Below, piece after piece: positions 41,395 to 49,711 of a stretch of 64,000 nucleotides of DNA (within the stretch, counting starts at the first letter, position 1; each line of letters begins with the position of its first letter). Made by a program: the position numbers and the translations under genes. The notes under the pieces were generated by a model, which saw nothing but the letters and a program-made list of their open reading frames with translations, searched no databases and was not told the DNA's origin. Origin of the DNA: Anaerohalosphaeraceae bacterium (lineage in GTDB: Bacteria > Planctomycetota > Phycisphaerae > Sedimentisphaerales > Anaerohalosphaeraceae); NCBI GenBank assembly GCA_035378985.1, contig DAOSUR010000012.1:1-64000 (forward strand), given 5' to 3'.

Positions 41395-42687
41395 TCACTG
41401 CAGAACAACTCCCCATTCGACCACCGTGAAACCTTCACGAGAGAACGCAGGAATCTGGGGAGGAATCAGACAAGTCTGATTTCCGGAAAGGCCTCGGATT
41501 GCATAAATCAGACGAATCACATTGTCCGGCGGCGGAAAAACCCTTAGCTGCACCATTTTATCCAGCTGTTCTTTATACTGCGGGTAAATTGCATAAAAAG
41601 GAGCCCCTGTCAGCCGAGGAATCCAGTATTCGACAAAATCGTCGATTTCTTCCTGAATAAATCCGGTCTGGGCAAGATTGGCTCGAAAAAAGTTCTCCAA
41701 ATCCTCTTGAGCGACCACCCAGCCCGACTCATACTGACCGTAATCCGGCTGAACACTCTCATAGAACAAATACCGAAAAACACCGTCGAGCAATCCATTC
41801 GGCTCTGCGGTAATGTTCCACCCCTCTGTATATTCCGGAATTGAAACGGTCACGCCTCCGCCGGCTGGAAAAGCAAGTCGAACCTCCAGCTGCATCGCCT
41901 CCGGGGGATACAAATAAATGTTCGGTTTGAGCATAATGTTCATCGCCGGATACAAAAAGTCGCGATATGTCCCCAAAACGGCGGCCTCTTCGATATGCTG
42001 CTCTGAATCCTCAGAAAAGACAAACAAATAGATGCCCGGCTCTATTTGGATGGAAAAGCGGCCTTGAGAATCGGTCCGAAACGAAGCAATCATCCCCATC
42101 GAATTCGGGTCTATTACCGCCACGTCCGTATCGGCCAGATACGCATCTGCAAAATACGGCTGTGTTAAAAAAATCGTCCCATTGAACCGGTTCGGGTCTA
42201 TCGGATCCAAATCTACAGTCACGTCAGCTCTATACTTTTTGGGAGTCCCCGGAGGAATAGGAATCTCCTTGGCCAAAAATGTAAAAACCTCCGTAAAATC
42301 ACCCGGATGAACGGCATAGGCGTAATACCGGCCGTCATAACCGGGTTTATAGAGGGGATCGGTAAACTGAATCGTCCAGGTCCCCTCCCCCTCCAGCCAT
42401 TTGGTAGTGCAGTAGTACCCCCAGCCGTTGGAATAAATATCCAGCCGAATGGCATGCCAAAGCCAATTTTCCGCCCACACCAGCAAATCATTAACATCAA
42501 TAACCTCATTCTTCGGCTGAGCAAGGTCGCACAAACTGTTATACGCAGGATGTCCGGTCTGCGTCTGCCAGCACCGGGCAAAAAGAACAAAATCCTGCAA
42601 ATCTACGATGTAGTCAGAATTCAAGTCTGCAGGATTGGCCATAGAAAAGGAAACCAAAAGGGCAAAACAACAGGCAGGTACTTTCAT
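41395..42687 (-). CDS. Secreted protein with dockerin-like EF hands and a KPNIYLYP domain
   Basis: 430 residues. A signal peptide (MKVPACCFALLVSFSMANPA) is followed at about residues 20-80 by paired calcium-loop repeats, DLNSDYIVDLQDFVLFARCW and VIDVNDLLVWAENWLW, like type I dockerins but at the N-terminus. A middle beta region may be a prealbumin/CNA-B-like module (RFSIQIEPGIYLFVFSED). The C-terminus begins KPNIYLYPPEAMQLEVRLAF and includes SIPEYTEGWNITAEPNG, then DDFVEYWIPRLTGAPFYAIY. This block is shared by uncharacterised extracellular proteins in many bacteria. AAGGAG is eight bases before the ATG. Function unknown. Confidence 0.8.
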   Translation of the reverse strand: MKVPACCFALLVSFSMANPADLNSDYIVDLQDFVLFARCWQTQTGHPAYNSLCDLAQPKNEVIDVNDLLVWAENWLWHAIRLDIYSNGWGYYCTTKWLEGEGTWTIQFTDPLYKPGYDGRYYAYAVHPGDFTEVFTFLAKEIPIPPGTPKKYRADVTVDLDPIDPNRFNGTIFLTQPYFADAYLADTDVAVIDPNSMGMIASFRTDSQGRFSIQIEPGIYLFVFSEDSEQHIEEAAVLGTYRDFLYPAMNIMLKPNIYLYPPEAMQLEVRLAFPAGGGVTVSIPEYTEGWNITAEPNGLLDGVFRYLFYESVQPDYGQYESGWVVAQEDLENFFRANLAQTGFIQEEIDDFVEYWIPRLTGAPFYAIYPQYKEQLDKMVQLRVFPPPDNVIRLIYAIRGLSGNQTCLIPPQIPAFSREGFTVVEWGVVLQ

Positions 42688-42725
42688 CAGAGTTCTCCTT
42701 AAAATCCTCCGCAAAAGCACCTGCT

Positions 42726-42754
42726 ATTATAACCAGCTTAGAGAAAAAAGACAA
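42726..42754 (-). promoter_or_regulatory. Promoter of the dockerin-like gene
   Basis: Minus strand TTGTCT (42754-42749), 17-base spacer, TATAAT (42731-42726). Confidence 0.65.
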
Positions 42755-42804
42755 AAAATCTTTCTCTTTCTCACCGCCCCCTTGCGCAAACAATCCTGCC
42801 GAAT

Positions 42805-43944
42805 TCAGGACAGGCGGGATTTAAAATCCTCGTAAGTAAACCGCCGCTGAAGGATGCAGCGGTCCTGCTGCGGGTCGTAAAGGACAATGTCCGGCAGGTT
42901 GATGCCGTTAAACATCGTATTCTTCACCATCGTATAGTGAGCCATATCGTGAAAAATCAGTCGGTCGCCAACCCGGAGCGGTTTGTCAAACGAATAATCG
43001 CCGATGACATCGCCTGCCAGGCAAGTCGGCCCGGCCAGCCGATAGGTATAGGTCTTTTCTCCCGGCAGACCCGCTCCGGTAATGACCGGCCGATACGGCA
43101 TCTCCAGCACATCCGGCATATGGGCCGACGCCGACGTGTCCAAAATCGCAATATCCATCTGGTTGTGCACAATATCCAGCACACTTGCAATCAGAAAACC
43201 GGTATGCAGGGCGATGGCCTCCCCCGGCTCCAGATAAATCGCCTCCAGATTCGGATACCGCTGCCAAAAATCCCGAATGGTTCGGCACAAAAGGTCCACA
43301 TCATAATCCGGCCGTGTGATGTGGTGTCCCCCGCCGAAATTCATCCATTTCATTCGCCGGATAACCGTGCCGAAATGCTTTTCAACAGCCGCCAGTGTCC
43401 GAACCAGCGAATCGGCATTCAATTCACAGAGTGTATGAAAATGCAGACCGCTGATGCCGTCCAGCTCCTCCGAGCGAAACTGCTCCGGCGGAATCCCCAG
43501 CCGGGAGCCGGGCGCACACGGGTCATAAATGAGGGTCTTCACCTCTGAATGCATCGGGTTGACGCGGAGGCCGCAGGCAATCGGACGGGGGGCTTGCTGA
43601 ACACTATTCCGAAAACGATTCCACTGGGTGTGGGAATTAAAAACAATATGGTCAACGATTCGCAGGTATTCGGGCATCTCATCATCCCGATAGGCCGGAG
43701 CGCACAGATGCACTTCCTTGCGGAAATACTCCGCCGCCAGTTTGGCCTCGTGCAGGGAGCTGGCCGCCGCCCCGGACAGATACTGCCGACACAAGTCAAA
43801 CGTGCTCCAGGCGGCAAATCCCTTTAAGGCCAGCAGAATCCGACACCCGGTTTCCTGCTGCACCTGTCCGAGCAGAAGCAGATTGTTTTTCAGCCGCCCC
43901 AAATCAATCACATAACAGGGTGTTTGTACCCGTGCCGGGTCCAT
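42805..43944 (-). CDS. nspC: Carboxynorspermidine/carboxyspermidine decarboxylase
   Basis: PLP enzyme that decarboxylates carboxy(nor)spermidine, last step of the alternative spermidine pathway. It is an alanine-racemase-fold decarboxylase: TPCYVIDLGRLKNNLLLL, ILLALKGFAAWS (PLP Lys), GLRVNPMHSEV, SRLGIPPEQF, LHFHTLCE, WMNFGGGHHITRPDYD, AIYLEPGEAIALHTG and LAGPTCLAGDVIGDY are NspC hallmarks. 379 residues. The partner dehydrogenase is not in the window. It starts immediately after the terminator of the bTHX gene, so it depends on read-through or on an unseen promoter. Confidence 0.94.
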   Translation of the reverse strand: MDPARVQTPCYVIDLGRLKNNLLLLGQVQQETGCRILLALKGFAAWSTFDLCRQYLSGAAASSLHEAKLAAEYFRKEVHLCAPAYRDDEMPEYLRIVDHIVFNSHTQWNRFRNSVQQAPRPIACGLRVNPMHSEVKTLIYDPCAPGSRLGIPPEQFRSEELDGISGLHFHTLCELNADSLVRTLAAVEKHFGTVIRRMKWMNFGGGHHITRPDYDVDLLCRTIRDFWQRYPNLEAIYLEPGEAIALHTGFLIASVLDIVHNQMDIAILDTSASAHMPDVLEMPYRPVITGAGLPGEKTYTYRLAGPTCLAGDVIGDYSFDKPLRVGDRLIFHDMAHYTMVKNTMFNGINLPDIVLYDPQQDRCILQRRFTYEDFKSRLS

Positions 43945-43960
43945 TTCATCGGCCTTTCCG

Positions 43961-44002
43961 AAAAAAGAAGCCGCAGAACAGAGGGTCTCCCTTTTCTGCG
44001 GC
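43961..44002 (-). terminator. Terminator after bTHX, upstream of nspC
   Basis: Stem GCCGCAGAA/TTCTGCGGC (9 bp) enclosing a small AGGG/CCCT hairpin, followed on the minus strand by TTCTTTTTT. It ends 16 bases before the nspC ATG. Confidence 0.85.
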
Positions 44003-44028
44003 GGTGTTTTGACTGCTGCCGGAGGGCA

Positions 44029-44181
44029 CTATTTGCTTTCAGAGCCGGTTCCCTGCTCCGCCGGCTGCGGCATCGGCGGGAAAATCCGATCTTTCTTTTC
44101 CTGGCCGGCCGGACGACGCATCTTGCCGTACGTCCCTCTCCACAGTTTGCCGCGTTTGGTTCTCTTATCCCCTTTTCCCAT
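44029..44181 (-). CDS. Small ribosomal subunit protein bTHX (Thx)
   Basis: A 50-residue basic protein starting MGKGDKRTKRGKLWRGTYGK, an almost exact match to the bTHX family that stabilises the 30S head, with a longer acidic/Pro-rich tail (KKDRIFPPMPQPAEQGTGSE). AAAGGAAG is six bases before the ATG. It has its own promoter at 44.25 kb and a terminator directly after, so it is a compact single-gene unit. Confidence 0.85.
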   Translation of the reverse strand: MGKGDKRTKRGKLWRGTYGKMRRPAGQEKKDRIFPPMPQPAEQGTGSESK

Positions 44182-44242
44182 GAAAACTTCCTTTCTATTC
44201 CTGATTGTCCTGTCTGAAAGTCATCATAAATAAAGGGCCGTT

Positions 44243-44271
44243 ATTGTATCCAAAACCCATCCGCTCTGCAA
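44243..44271 (-). promoter_or_regulatory. Promoter of the bTHX gene
   Basis: Minus strand TTGCAG (44271-44266), 17-base spacer, TACAAT (44248-44243), starting right after the dapB stop. Confidence 0.7.
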
Positions 44272-44277
44272 GACGGC

Positions 44278-45075
44278 TCATCGAAGTCCCAAAACATCCT
44301 GCATCGAATAAAGCCCCGGGGTCTTCCCCAAGAGCCACCGAGCCGCACTCAAAGCCCCTCGCGCAAACGTATCCCGACTATGAGCGGAGTGCGAAAGCGT
44401 AACCGTTTCGCCCTGTGTGCTGTAAATCACACTGTGCTGACCGACAATATCACCCGCCCGAATCGCATGCATCCCAATCGTTCCCTTTTGACGCAGGGCC
44501 TCTTTGCCCTCACGTCCGTGAACCAATACATCCGGATATTTCCGACCTGTCTGCTCGCAAATGGACTGGGCCAGCGACAGGGCCGAACCGCTGGGGGCGT
44601 CTTTCTTATGTCGATGATGTGCCTCGACAATCTCGATATCATAATCTTCCCCCAGACTTTTGGCCACTCGCCCCACCAAGCTGAACAGCAGGTTCATTCC
44701 CAAACTCATATTGGTCGCCTGGACAATCGGGATTGCTTGAGCGGCCTTTCGAAGCAGGTCCAAATGTGCATCGGTAAGTCCGGTCGTTCCCATCACCAGA
44801 GCCGTTTTGGTCTTCTGGCAAAACGCAATGGTTTCCCCCGCCGCAGCAGGCAGAGAAAAATCAATCAACACATCCGCCTTTTTCTCCAGTCTGCCGGACA
44901 AAACCACCCCTGTATTCCCGCATCCGGCCAGCAATCCAGCATCCTTTCCGATATCCGGATGCTCCGGATGGTCCACCGCTCCAACTACTTTCCAGAAGCC
45001 GGACTCGAACGCCAAGGCAATCAGACGTTTGCCCATCCGCCCGGCTGCTCCGTGTATAATCAGTGTCGATTCCAT
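44278..45075 (-). CDS. dapB: 4-hydroxy-tetrahydrodipicolinate reductase
   Basis: NAD(P)H-dependent step of the diaminopimelate/lysine pathway. LIIHGAAGRMGKRLIALAF is the nucleotide loop, VMGTTGLTDAHLDLLRKAA and QATNMSLGMNLLFSLVGRVA the inter-domain strand, and VEAHHRHKKDAPSGSALSLA the catalytic/substrate motif. GTIGMHAIRAGDIVGQHSVI near the end is conserved. 265 residues, normal. AAGGGG precedes the ATG. No other dap gene is adjacent. Confidence 0.95.
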   Translation of the reverse strand: MESTLIIHGAAGRMGKRLIALAFESGFWKVVGAVDHPEHPDIGKDAGLLAGCGNTGVVLSGRLEKKADVLIDFSLPAAAGETIAFCQKTKTALVMGTTGLTDAHLDLLRKAAQAIPIVQATNMSLGMNLLFSLVGRVAKSLGEDYDIEIVEAHHRHKKDAPSGSALSLAQSICEQTGRKYPDVLVHGREGKEALRQKGTIGMHAIRAGDIVGQHSVIYSTQGETVTLSHSAHSRDTFARGALSAARWLLGKTPGLYSMQDVLGLR

Positions 45076-45219
45076 TTAAACACCCCTTTTCTTACAGTTA
45101 AAATGGCTGAAATGTCGATGATAATAGCCGGAAATCCTTTAAAAAACAAGGAAAGAACTGGTTGGTTTCTTGTCCTGTAGAAAAAAAAGAGAAACAAATA
45201 ATAATTCAAGGAGAAAAAG

Positions 45220-45657
45220 ATGAGAAAAGCGTTTTTTTTGACAGGATTGGTATTCGCGCTTTCGGCGACCCTCATTCTGACAGTCGGCTGTGAAAGCGAC
45301 GCCCAGACCGATGCTCTCATCGGCGGGGCTATAGGCGCAGGTGTCGGCCAGGCCATCGGGCGGGATACAGAGGGAACACTCATCGGTGCCGCGGTCGGAG
45401 CCGGAGCCGGTTATGTAATCGGTGCGCAATCCGACAAAAAGAAAGCCGAACAGCAGCGTCAGCAGGAAGTCTATTCCCAACCTGTTAACCAGCCGGCTCC
45501 AACAGGAAGCACCGAAACCGTCTGGATTACCAACAGCAACGGCTCCAAAACATCTGTGATTCTTCGAAAGGAAGGGGATTCCTGGTACGGTCCTAAAGGC
45601 GAACGATACGACACCAAGCCGACGGAAGAGCAGCTGCGGGCGGTATATGGATTTTAA
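45220..45657 (+). CDS. Glycine-zipper outer-membrane lipoprotein
   Basis: 145 residues. The signal sequence ends in the lipobox LTVGC (lipid on Cys24). Next comes a glycine-zipper hairpin, ALIGGAIGAGVGQAIGRDTE and GTLIGAAVGAGAGYVIGAQS, as in SlyB/OmpA-type YMGG lipoproteins. A charged Gln-rich linker and a small C-terminal domain (VWITNSNGSKTSVILRKEGD, WYGPKGERYD) follow. Likely outer membrane anchored and of structural role. The ribosome site is AAGGAG. It shares a two-way terminator with the 43-residue gene opposite. Confidence 0.82.
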   Translation: MRKAFFLTGLVFALSATLILTVGCESDAQTDALIGGAIGAGVGQAIGRDTEGTLIGAAVGAGAGYVIGAQSDKKKAEQQRQQEVYSQPVNQPAPTGSTETVWITNSNGSKTSVILRKEGDSWYGPKGERYDTKPTEEQLRAVYGF

Positions 45658-45692
45658 GAACTTTTGCCGAAGGTGGTCATCTCCATCAAAAC

Positions 45693-45724
45693 AAAAAAGG
45701 GCGGCTTACGAAGCCGCTCTTTTT
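45693..45724. terminator. Bidirectional terminator between convergent genes
   Basis: Stem GCGGCTT-ACG-AAGCCGC with an A run on the left and a T run on the right, serving both the lipoprotein gene (plus) and the 43-residue gene (minus). Confidence 0.85.
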
Positions 45725-45743
45725 CATTCAACAGAAACCCTCA

Positions 45744-45875
45744 TCAGGTTGCCTTTTTTGATGCTGCCTCTTCAGACTTTCCATGGGCTGCGACTGCTTC
45801 CTTTTTTTCCTCGGACATCTTGCCCAAATACGCCGGCAATTCCAACCCGTTCAGACTGTCAAGAAAGCCCTTCAT
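45744..45875 (-). CDS. 43-residue protein of unknown function
   Basis: MKGFLDSLNGLELPAYLGKM followed by an Ala/Glu/Lys-rich helix ending EEAASKKAT. An ideal ribosome site (AAGGAG, seven bases) and a hairpin terminator 20 bases after the stop mark it as a genuine small gene. No membrane segment or signal peptide. No family recognised. Confidence 0.6.
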   Translation of the reverse strand: MKGFLDSLNGLELPAYLGKMSEEKKEAVAAHGKSEEAASKKAT

Positions 45876-45962
45876 AAAATGTCTCCTTGTATTCCCCCGA
45901 AAATGCAGCAGAATTCTCCAAAAAAGCAATCCCTTTTCGGGGTACCGATTGGAAATGAGGGG

Positions 45963-47066
45963 TTAAGACCGCTTTTTGTTTACCCAGGAATGCAGTTTTT
46001 GAAAAATTTTGTGATTGGCCGCCGGAAAAGCATATTCCTTTAACCGGCTGGTCCAGACCCATTTGACGGCATCACAGCCGAGCGGCTCGGCTTTTCCGTT
46101 TTGATACTCACACAAAAAGGCATGCAGCACAATCTTAAAGTGAGAATACACGTGCCGCACCACGGTCAGACACGGCCCGACGGAAACCGCGATGCCCGTC
46201 TCCTCTCGAATCTCGCGAGCCGCCGTCTCCTCGAGCGTCTCGCCCGCTTCTCTTTTGCCGCCGGGAAACTCCCACAATCCCCCCAAAAGCCCTTCGGCCT
46301 TTCTTTTGGCAATCAGGACCCGGCTGTTTCGTAAGACAATCCCAACCGCAATTTCATACTCGGGCAGTTTGCCGCTTTTGGGCATTTTCGGAAGAACGGC
46401 TTGAAGCCCCTTTTGTTTGGCCAGACAAAACGTCTCCAGCGGACAATTCCGGCAATCCGGCAGGCCGGGTTTGCAGACAACGGCCCCCAGCTCCATCAGC
46501 GACTGGTTGAAATCCCCCGGGCGTTGGGGGCAAACCAGCGTTTCGGCCAGCTGCCAAAGTTTCTTTTTGACGGCGGATTGTGTCGGCGCCTGCCGGATGC
46601 AGAACAGCCGACACAGGACGCGAATGACATTGCCGTCCACCAGCGGCGCCGGCTGATGGAAGGCGATGCTCGCCACGGCTCCGGCGGTATAACGCCCGAC
46701 GCCGGGAAGCTTCTGCAGCTCGCAGGCCTTCTCCGGAAACCGCCCGCCGTACTCCCGAACAATGATTTGAGCGGCCTTGTGCAGATGGCGGGCACGGCTG
46801 TAATAACCCAGCCCCTCCCACAGTTTTAATACCGAATCCAGTTTGGCCCTCGCCAGCGACTCAACCGTCGGGAAATGCCGCAAAAAGCGTTCATAATAAG
46901 GAATGACGGTTTCGATGCGCGTCTGCTGAAGCATCATTTCCGCCAGCCAGACGGCATAAGGGTCTTTTGTCCGCCGCCAGGGCAAATCGCGGTGCCCCTG
47001 ATCCCACCAGCGCAGCAGGGCCTGTCGAATCTCTTCAGGTCTGGGGGTTTTTGAGTTCTTCGACAT
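45963..47066 (-). CDS. mutY: A/G-specific adenine DNA glycosylase
   Basis: Removes adenine mispaired with 8-oxoguanine. The HhH-GPD core has DLPWRRTKDPYAVWLAEMML, QQTRIETVIPYYERFL, LPGVGRYTAGAVASIAF (hairpin with Lys-to-Tyr as in MutY) and VDGNVIRVLCRLF with the catalytic Asp. The 4Fe-4S cluster is CKPGLPDCRNCPLETFC. Residues about 230-367 form the C-terminal NUDIX-like 8-oxoG reader (LLGGLWEFPGGKREAGETLE). 367 residues. It is last in the seven-gene operon and overlaps scpB by 32 bases. Confidence 0.96.
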   Translation of the reverse strand: MSKNSKTPRPEEIRQALLRWWDQGHRDLPWRRTKDPYAVWLAEMMLQQTRIETVIPYYERFLRHFPTVESLARAKLDSVLKLWEGLGYYSRARHLHKAAQIIVREYGGRFPEKACELQKLPGVGRYTAGAVASIAFHQPAPLVDGNVIRVLCRLFCIRQAPTQSAVKKKLWQLAETLVCPQRPGDFNQSLMELGAVVCKPGLPDCRNCPLETFCLAKQKGLQAVLPKMPKSGKLPEYEIAVGIVLRNSRVLIAKRKAEGLLGGLWEFPGGKREAGETLEETAAREIREETGIAVSVGPCLTVVRHVYSHFKIVLHAFLCEYQNGKAEPLGCDAVKWVWTSRLKEYAFPAANHKIFQKLHSWVNKKRS

Positions 47067-47736
47067 TGGGCAGGTCTTTAAGGGAGTTCAGCCCGAAGAC
47101 TTCCAGGAACTTCTGCGTGGTGCCGTACTGCATCGGCCGGCCCAGAATCTCCGCCCGGCCGACAATCTTCACCAGCCCCTTATACATCAGATTGCGAATA
47201 ACCTCGCCGCTGGCCACACCGCGAATGGCCTCGATATCCGCCCGGATAATCGGCTGCTTGTAGGCAATAATCGCCAGGGTCTCCAGGGCCGCCGGCGACA
47301 GTTTGTTGTCCGCTCGGACCTTCACCAGCTTCGACAGCCACGGATTAAAGACCGGCAGCGTCATCATCTGGTACCCGCCGGCAATCCTTTCGATGCGGAA
47401 CGAAAAACCGCCCTCTCGGTACTTGCGGTTCAAGTCCCGAACACACTGGTGAATCTGCTTGAGGGTGCCCGCCTCGGCAATCTCCGCCAGCTTGGCAGGC
47501 TTGAGCGGTTCATCACTGGCAAACAGCACCGCCTCGATTACGGTTTCGAGCGTGGGAGTCAGCGCGGCTTCCTCCGCCGGCGATGCCTCCATCTCCTGAG
47601 GAAAATCCTCCGATTCCGCCTGCGGCGGCTCACTGGACACCGGCTCATCCTCCGACGGCGTCGAAAGGTCAGCGGCCGGCTCCGGCCGGCCTATTGGATT
47701 GTCGATTTTATCCTGCTCGTTTAAATCATTTTCCAT
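47035..47736 (-). CDS. scpB: Chromosome segregation/condensation protein ScpB
   Basis: Winged-helix kleisin partner of the SMC-ScpA condensin. The core runs from about residue 65: VIEAVLFASDEPLKPAKLAE, YQMMTLPVFNPWLSKLVKVR, LSPAALETLAIIAYKQPIIR and ADIEAIRGVASGEVIRNLMY, ending GRPMQYGTTQKFLEVFGLNS. The first 64 residues are an acidic, probably disordered extension not needed for the fold. scpA is not adjacent. It overlaps the nif3-like gene by 16 bases and mutY by 32. Confidence 0.94.
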   Translation of the reverse strand: MENDLNEQDKIDNPIGRPEPAADLSTPSEDEPVSSEPPQAESEDFPQEMEASPAEEAALTPTLETVIEAVLFASDEPLKPAKLAEIAEAGTLKQIHQCVRDLNRKYREGGFSFRIERIAGGYQMMTLPVFNPWLSKLVKVRADNKLSPAALETLAIIAYKQPIIRADIEAIRGVASGEVIRNLMYKGLVKIVGRAEILGRPMQYGTTQKFLEVFGLNSLKDLPNVEELKNPQT

Positions 47737-48833
47737 ACAAACGGGTCCTTATCGTTTTTGCTGAGCCGTATTGTGACATCTCGGAGGTGTTTTTTCAATT
47801 TCCGAGCCAGGATTTTCAGGGCAAATCGTTCTGAATTGGAATGAGACAGACACAGACAGGTCAGCCCGGCTTCGCTTGCCGCCAGGGCCTGATGATGCTT
47901 GAGTTCCCCGGTCAGGTACAAATCGCATCCTTCGTCTATGACGGCACTTAAGATTTTTCCGCAGCTTCCGGCACACACAGCCGCCCTGCGGACAAGACGC
48001 TTTTGCGGCCCGACAATGCCGACGGCTTTGGTGCCGGCTGCCCGACGAATTCTTTCGAGGACCTGCTGAACGCTAAGGGGCTTGCGCAGTCTGCCGAAAC
48101 GGCCCAATCCGAGGCGGTTTTCCACATCATAATGCCGCAACACATCAAATGCCGGCGTTTCATAGGGGTGGGCCCTCCGAAGGGCGGCCACAGCCGCCTG
48201 CACCTTGTCGGCGGAAACGACGGTTTCCAGACGGATTTCCTGTACTTCCTCCAGTTTGCCCCTTCGCCCGATGGTCGGGTTGGCGCCTTTAAGGGGCTTG
48301 AATGTCCCCGTCCCGACGGTTTGAAACCCGCAATGGGAGTAATGTCCGATGGCGCCGGCTCCGGCTTCGTAAAGGGCCTGAGCAACCTGATTGACGGAGT
48401 CCGTCGGCACAAAGGTTACAATCTTGTACTGGGGTCCTTTGGGGTCGGCGACAAAATCTCCGAGGGGTTTTGGGTCCTGAATCTCAAGAATCTCCGCCAG
48501 CGCATCATTGACACCGCCCAGCACGGCATCAAACGCCGTATGGATGGAAAAGACACCGATGCCCTCGCGAATCAGGGCATAAACCGGCGCGGTCGGCCCG
48601 TCGGCGGTAATCTTTTTCAGCCCGTCCCAGATAATTGGATGATAGGCCAAAATCAGGTCCGCTTTTGCAGCTTTGGCCTCTGCGACAACCGCCATCGTCG
48701 TATCAATCGTCAGCAGGATGGTTTTGATGTCCCGCCTGCGGTCACCGAGCAGGAATCCGACATTGTCCCATTCCTGCGCCAGTTTCAGCGGGGCAATTTC
48801 CTCCAGCAGCCGTTCTATCTGTTCGATTTTCAT
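47721..48833 (-). CDS. Nif3-like dinuclear metal protein (DUF34, long YqfO type)
   Basis: 370 residues. Both halves of the Nif3 fold are present: LAQEWDNVGFLLGD and DLILAYHPIIWDGLKKI (metal-binding His pair), FSIHTAFDAVLGGVNDALAE, then VCAGSCGKILSAVIDEGCDL, YLTGELKHHQALAASEAGLT and LSHSNSERFALKILARKL. In between (about residues 130-235) is the PII/CutA-like insert (YKIVTFVPTDSVNQVAQALY) that marks the YqfO type. Sometimes labelled GTP cyclohydrolase type 2, but the reaction is unsettled. The start overlaps the pabC stop by four bases. Confidence 0.9.
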   Translation of the reverse strand: MKIEQIERLLEEIAPLKLAQEWDNVGFLLGDRRRDIKTILLTIDTTMAVVAEAKAAKADLILAYHPIIWDGLKKITADGPTAPVYALIREGIGVFSIHTAFDAVLGGVNDALAEILEIQDPKPLGDFVADPKGPQYKIVTFVPTDSVNQVAQALYEAGAGAIGHYSHCGFQTVGTGTFKPLKGANPTIGRRGKLEEVQEIRLETVVSADKVQAAVAALRRAHPYETPAFDVLRHYDVENRLGLGRFGRLRKPLSVQQVLERIRRAAGTKAVGIVGPQKRLVRRAAVCAGSCGKILSAVIDEGCDLYLTGELKHHQALAASEAGLTCLCLSHSNSERFALKILARKLKKHLRDVTIRLSKNDKDPFVWKMI

Positions 48834-49678
48834 AGAGTCGAATCCCGAAGTTTTTCTTCGTATTTCTGCGTCAAGCTCTTGGTCACTGGACCGGGTTTGC
48901 CTTCACCGACAGTGTGGCCTTCCACCGCAATCACCGGCAGAATTGTCATAATCACATTCGTCAGAAAGACCTCTTCGGCCGCCAGCAGGTCATTGATGTC
49001 CAGCGGACGCTCTTCCGTCGAAATCTTTTCCTGCCGGGCCAGCTCGAGCACTGTTTTTCGGGCGATGCCCGGCAGAACCGGTGTGGAAAGCGGCGGCGTG
49101 AGAAGTTTGCCCTGCCGAACCAAAAAAACATTGCTGATGCAGCCCTCGGCCAGCCGGTTTTCCGTTGTAAACCAGAGGGCTTCAGCCGCCAGTTTCTCGT
49201 GTGCAACGCGCAGCGCCGCCAGACGCGGCCCGTAGCAGGTCGTTTTGTGCCCTGCAAAGGGGTCTTTGGGATTCTGGCGGTAATCCGTAATCACTACCCG
49301 CACGCCTTTTTCGAAATACTCCTTCGGATAAGGGACAAACGCCGTGGCCGTAATCAGCAGGGTTGAGCGGCGGTTTTCTTCGGCCCGCAGGGAGCCGCCG
49401 GTCAGCGTCAGACGAATCCGGGCGTCCGTCAGCTGGTTGGCCCGCAGGACCTGTCCAACGGCATCCTGTACCTCCTCCTTCGAATAGGAATTCACAATCG
49501 AGAGGGCCTGAGCGGAGTCCGCCAGCCGCTGCCAATGGTCCGAAAAGCGAAACACCCGCCCCCCAACTGCCCGCATCGTTTCAAACAGTCCGATTCCGTA
49601 CAAAAAGGAGCTGTCATCAATCCCGATTCGGGCCTGGGATGCGGGCACAAGAGAACCATTCAGAAAAACCTGCTCCAT
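48830..49678 (-). CDS. pabC: Class IV aminotransferase fold, probable aminodeoxychorismate lyase
   Basis: PLP enzyme of 282 residues. Segments: FLNGSLVPASQARIGIDDSS, FLYGIGLFETMRAVGGRVFR, PFAGHKTTCYGPRLAALRVA (PLP Lys) and ENRLAEGCISNVFLVRQGKL. Branched-chain aminotransferase and D-amino-acid transaminase share this fold. The position directly after pabB and the short length favour PabC, which releases p-aminobenzoate from aminodeoxychorismate for folate. Gap to pabB is 33 bases. Confidence 0.8.
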   Translation of the reverse strand: MEQVFLNGSLVPASQARIGIDDSSFLYGIGLFETMRAVGGRVFRFSDHWQRLADSAQALSIVNSYSKEEVQDAVGQVLRANQLTDARIRLTLTGGSLRAEENRRSTLLITATAFVPYPKEYFEKGVRVVITDYRQNPKDPFAGHKTTCYGPRLAALRVAHEKLAAEALWFTTENRLAEGCISNVFLVRQGKLLTPPLSTPVLPGIARKTVLELARQEKISTEERPLDINDLLAAEEVFLTNVIMTILPVIAVEGHTVGEGKPGPVTKSLTQKYEEKLRDSTL

Positions 49679-49711
49679 ACTATCCTCCGGTTATCCGCCT
49701 TTTGAACCATA

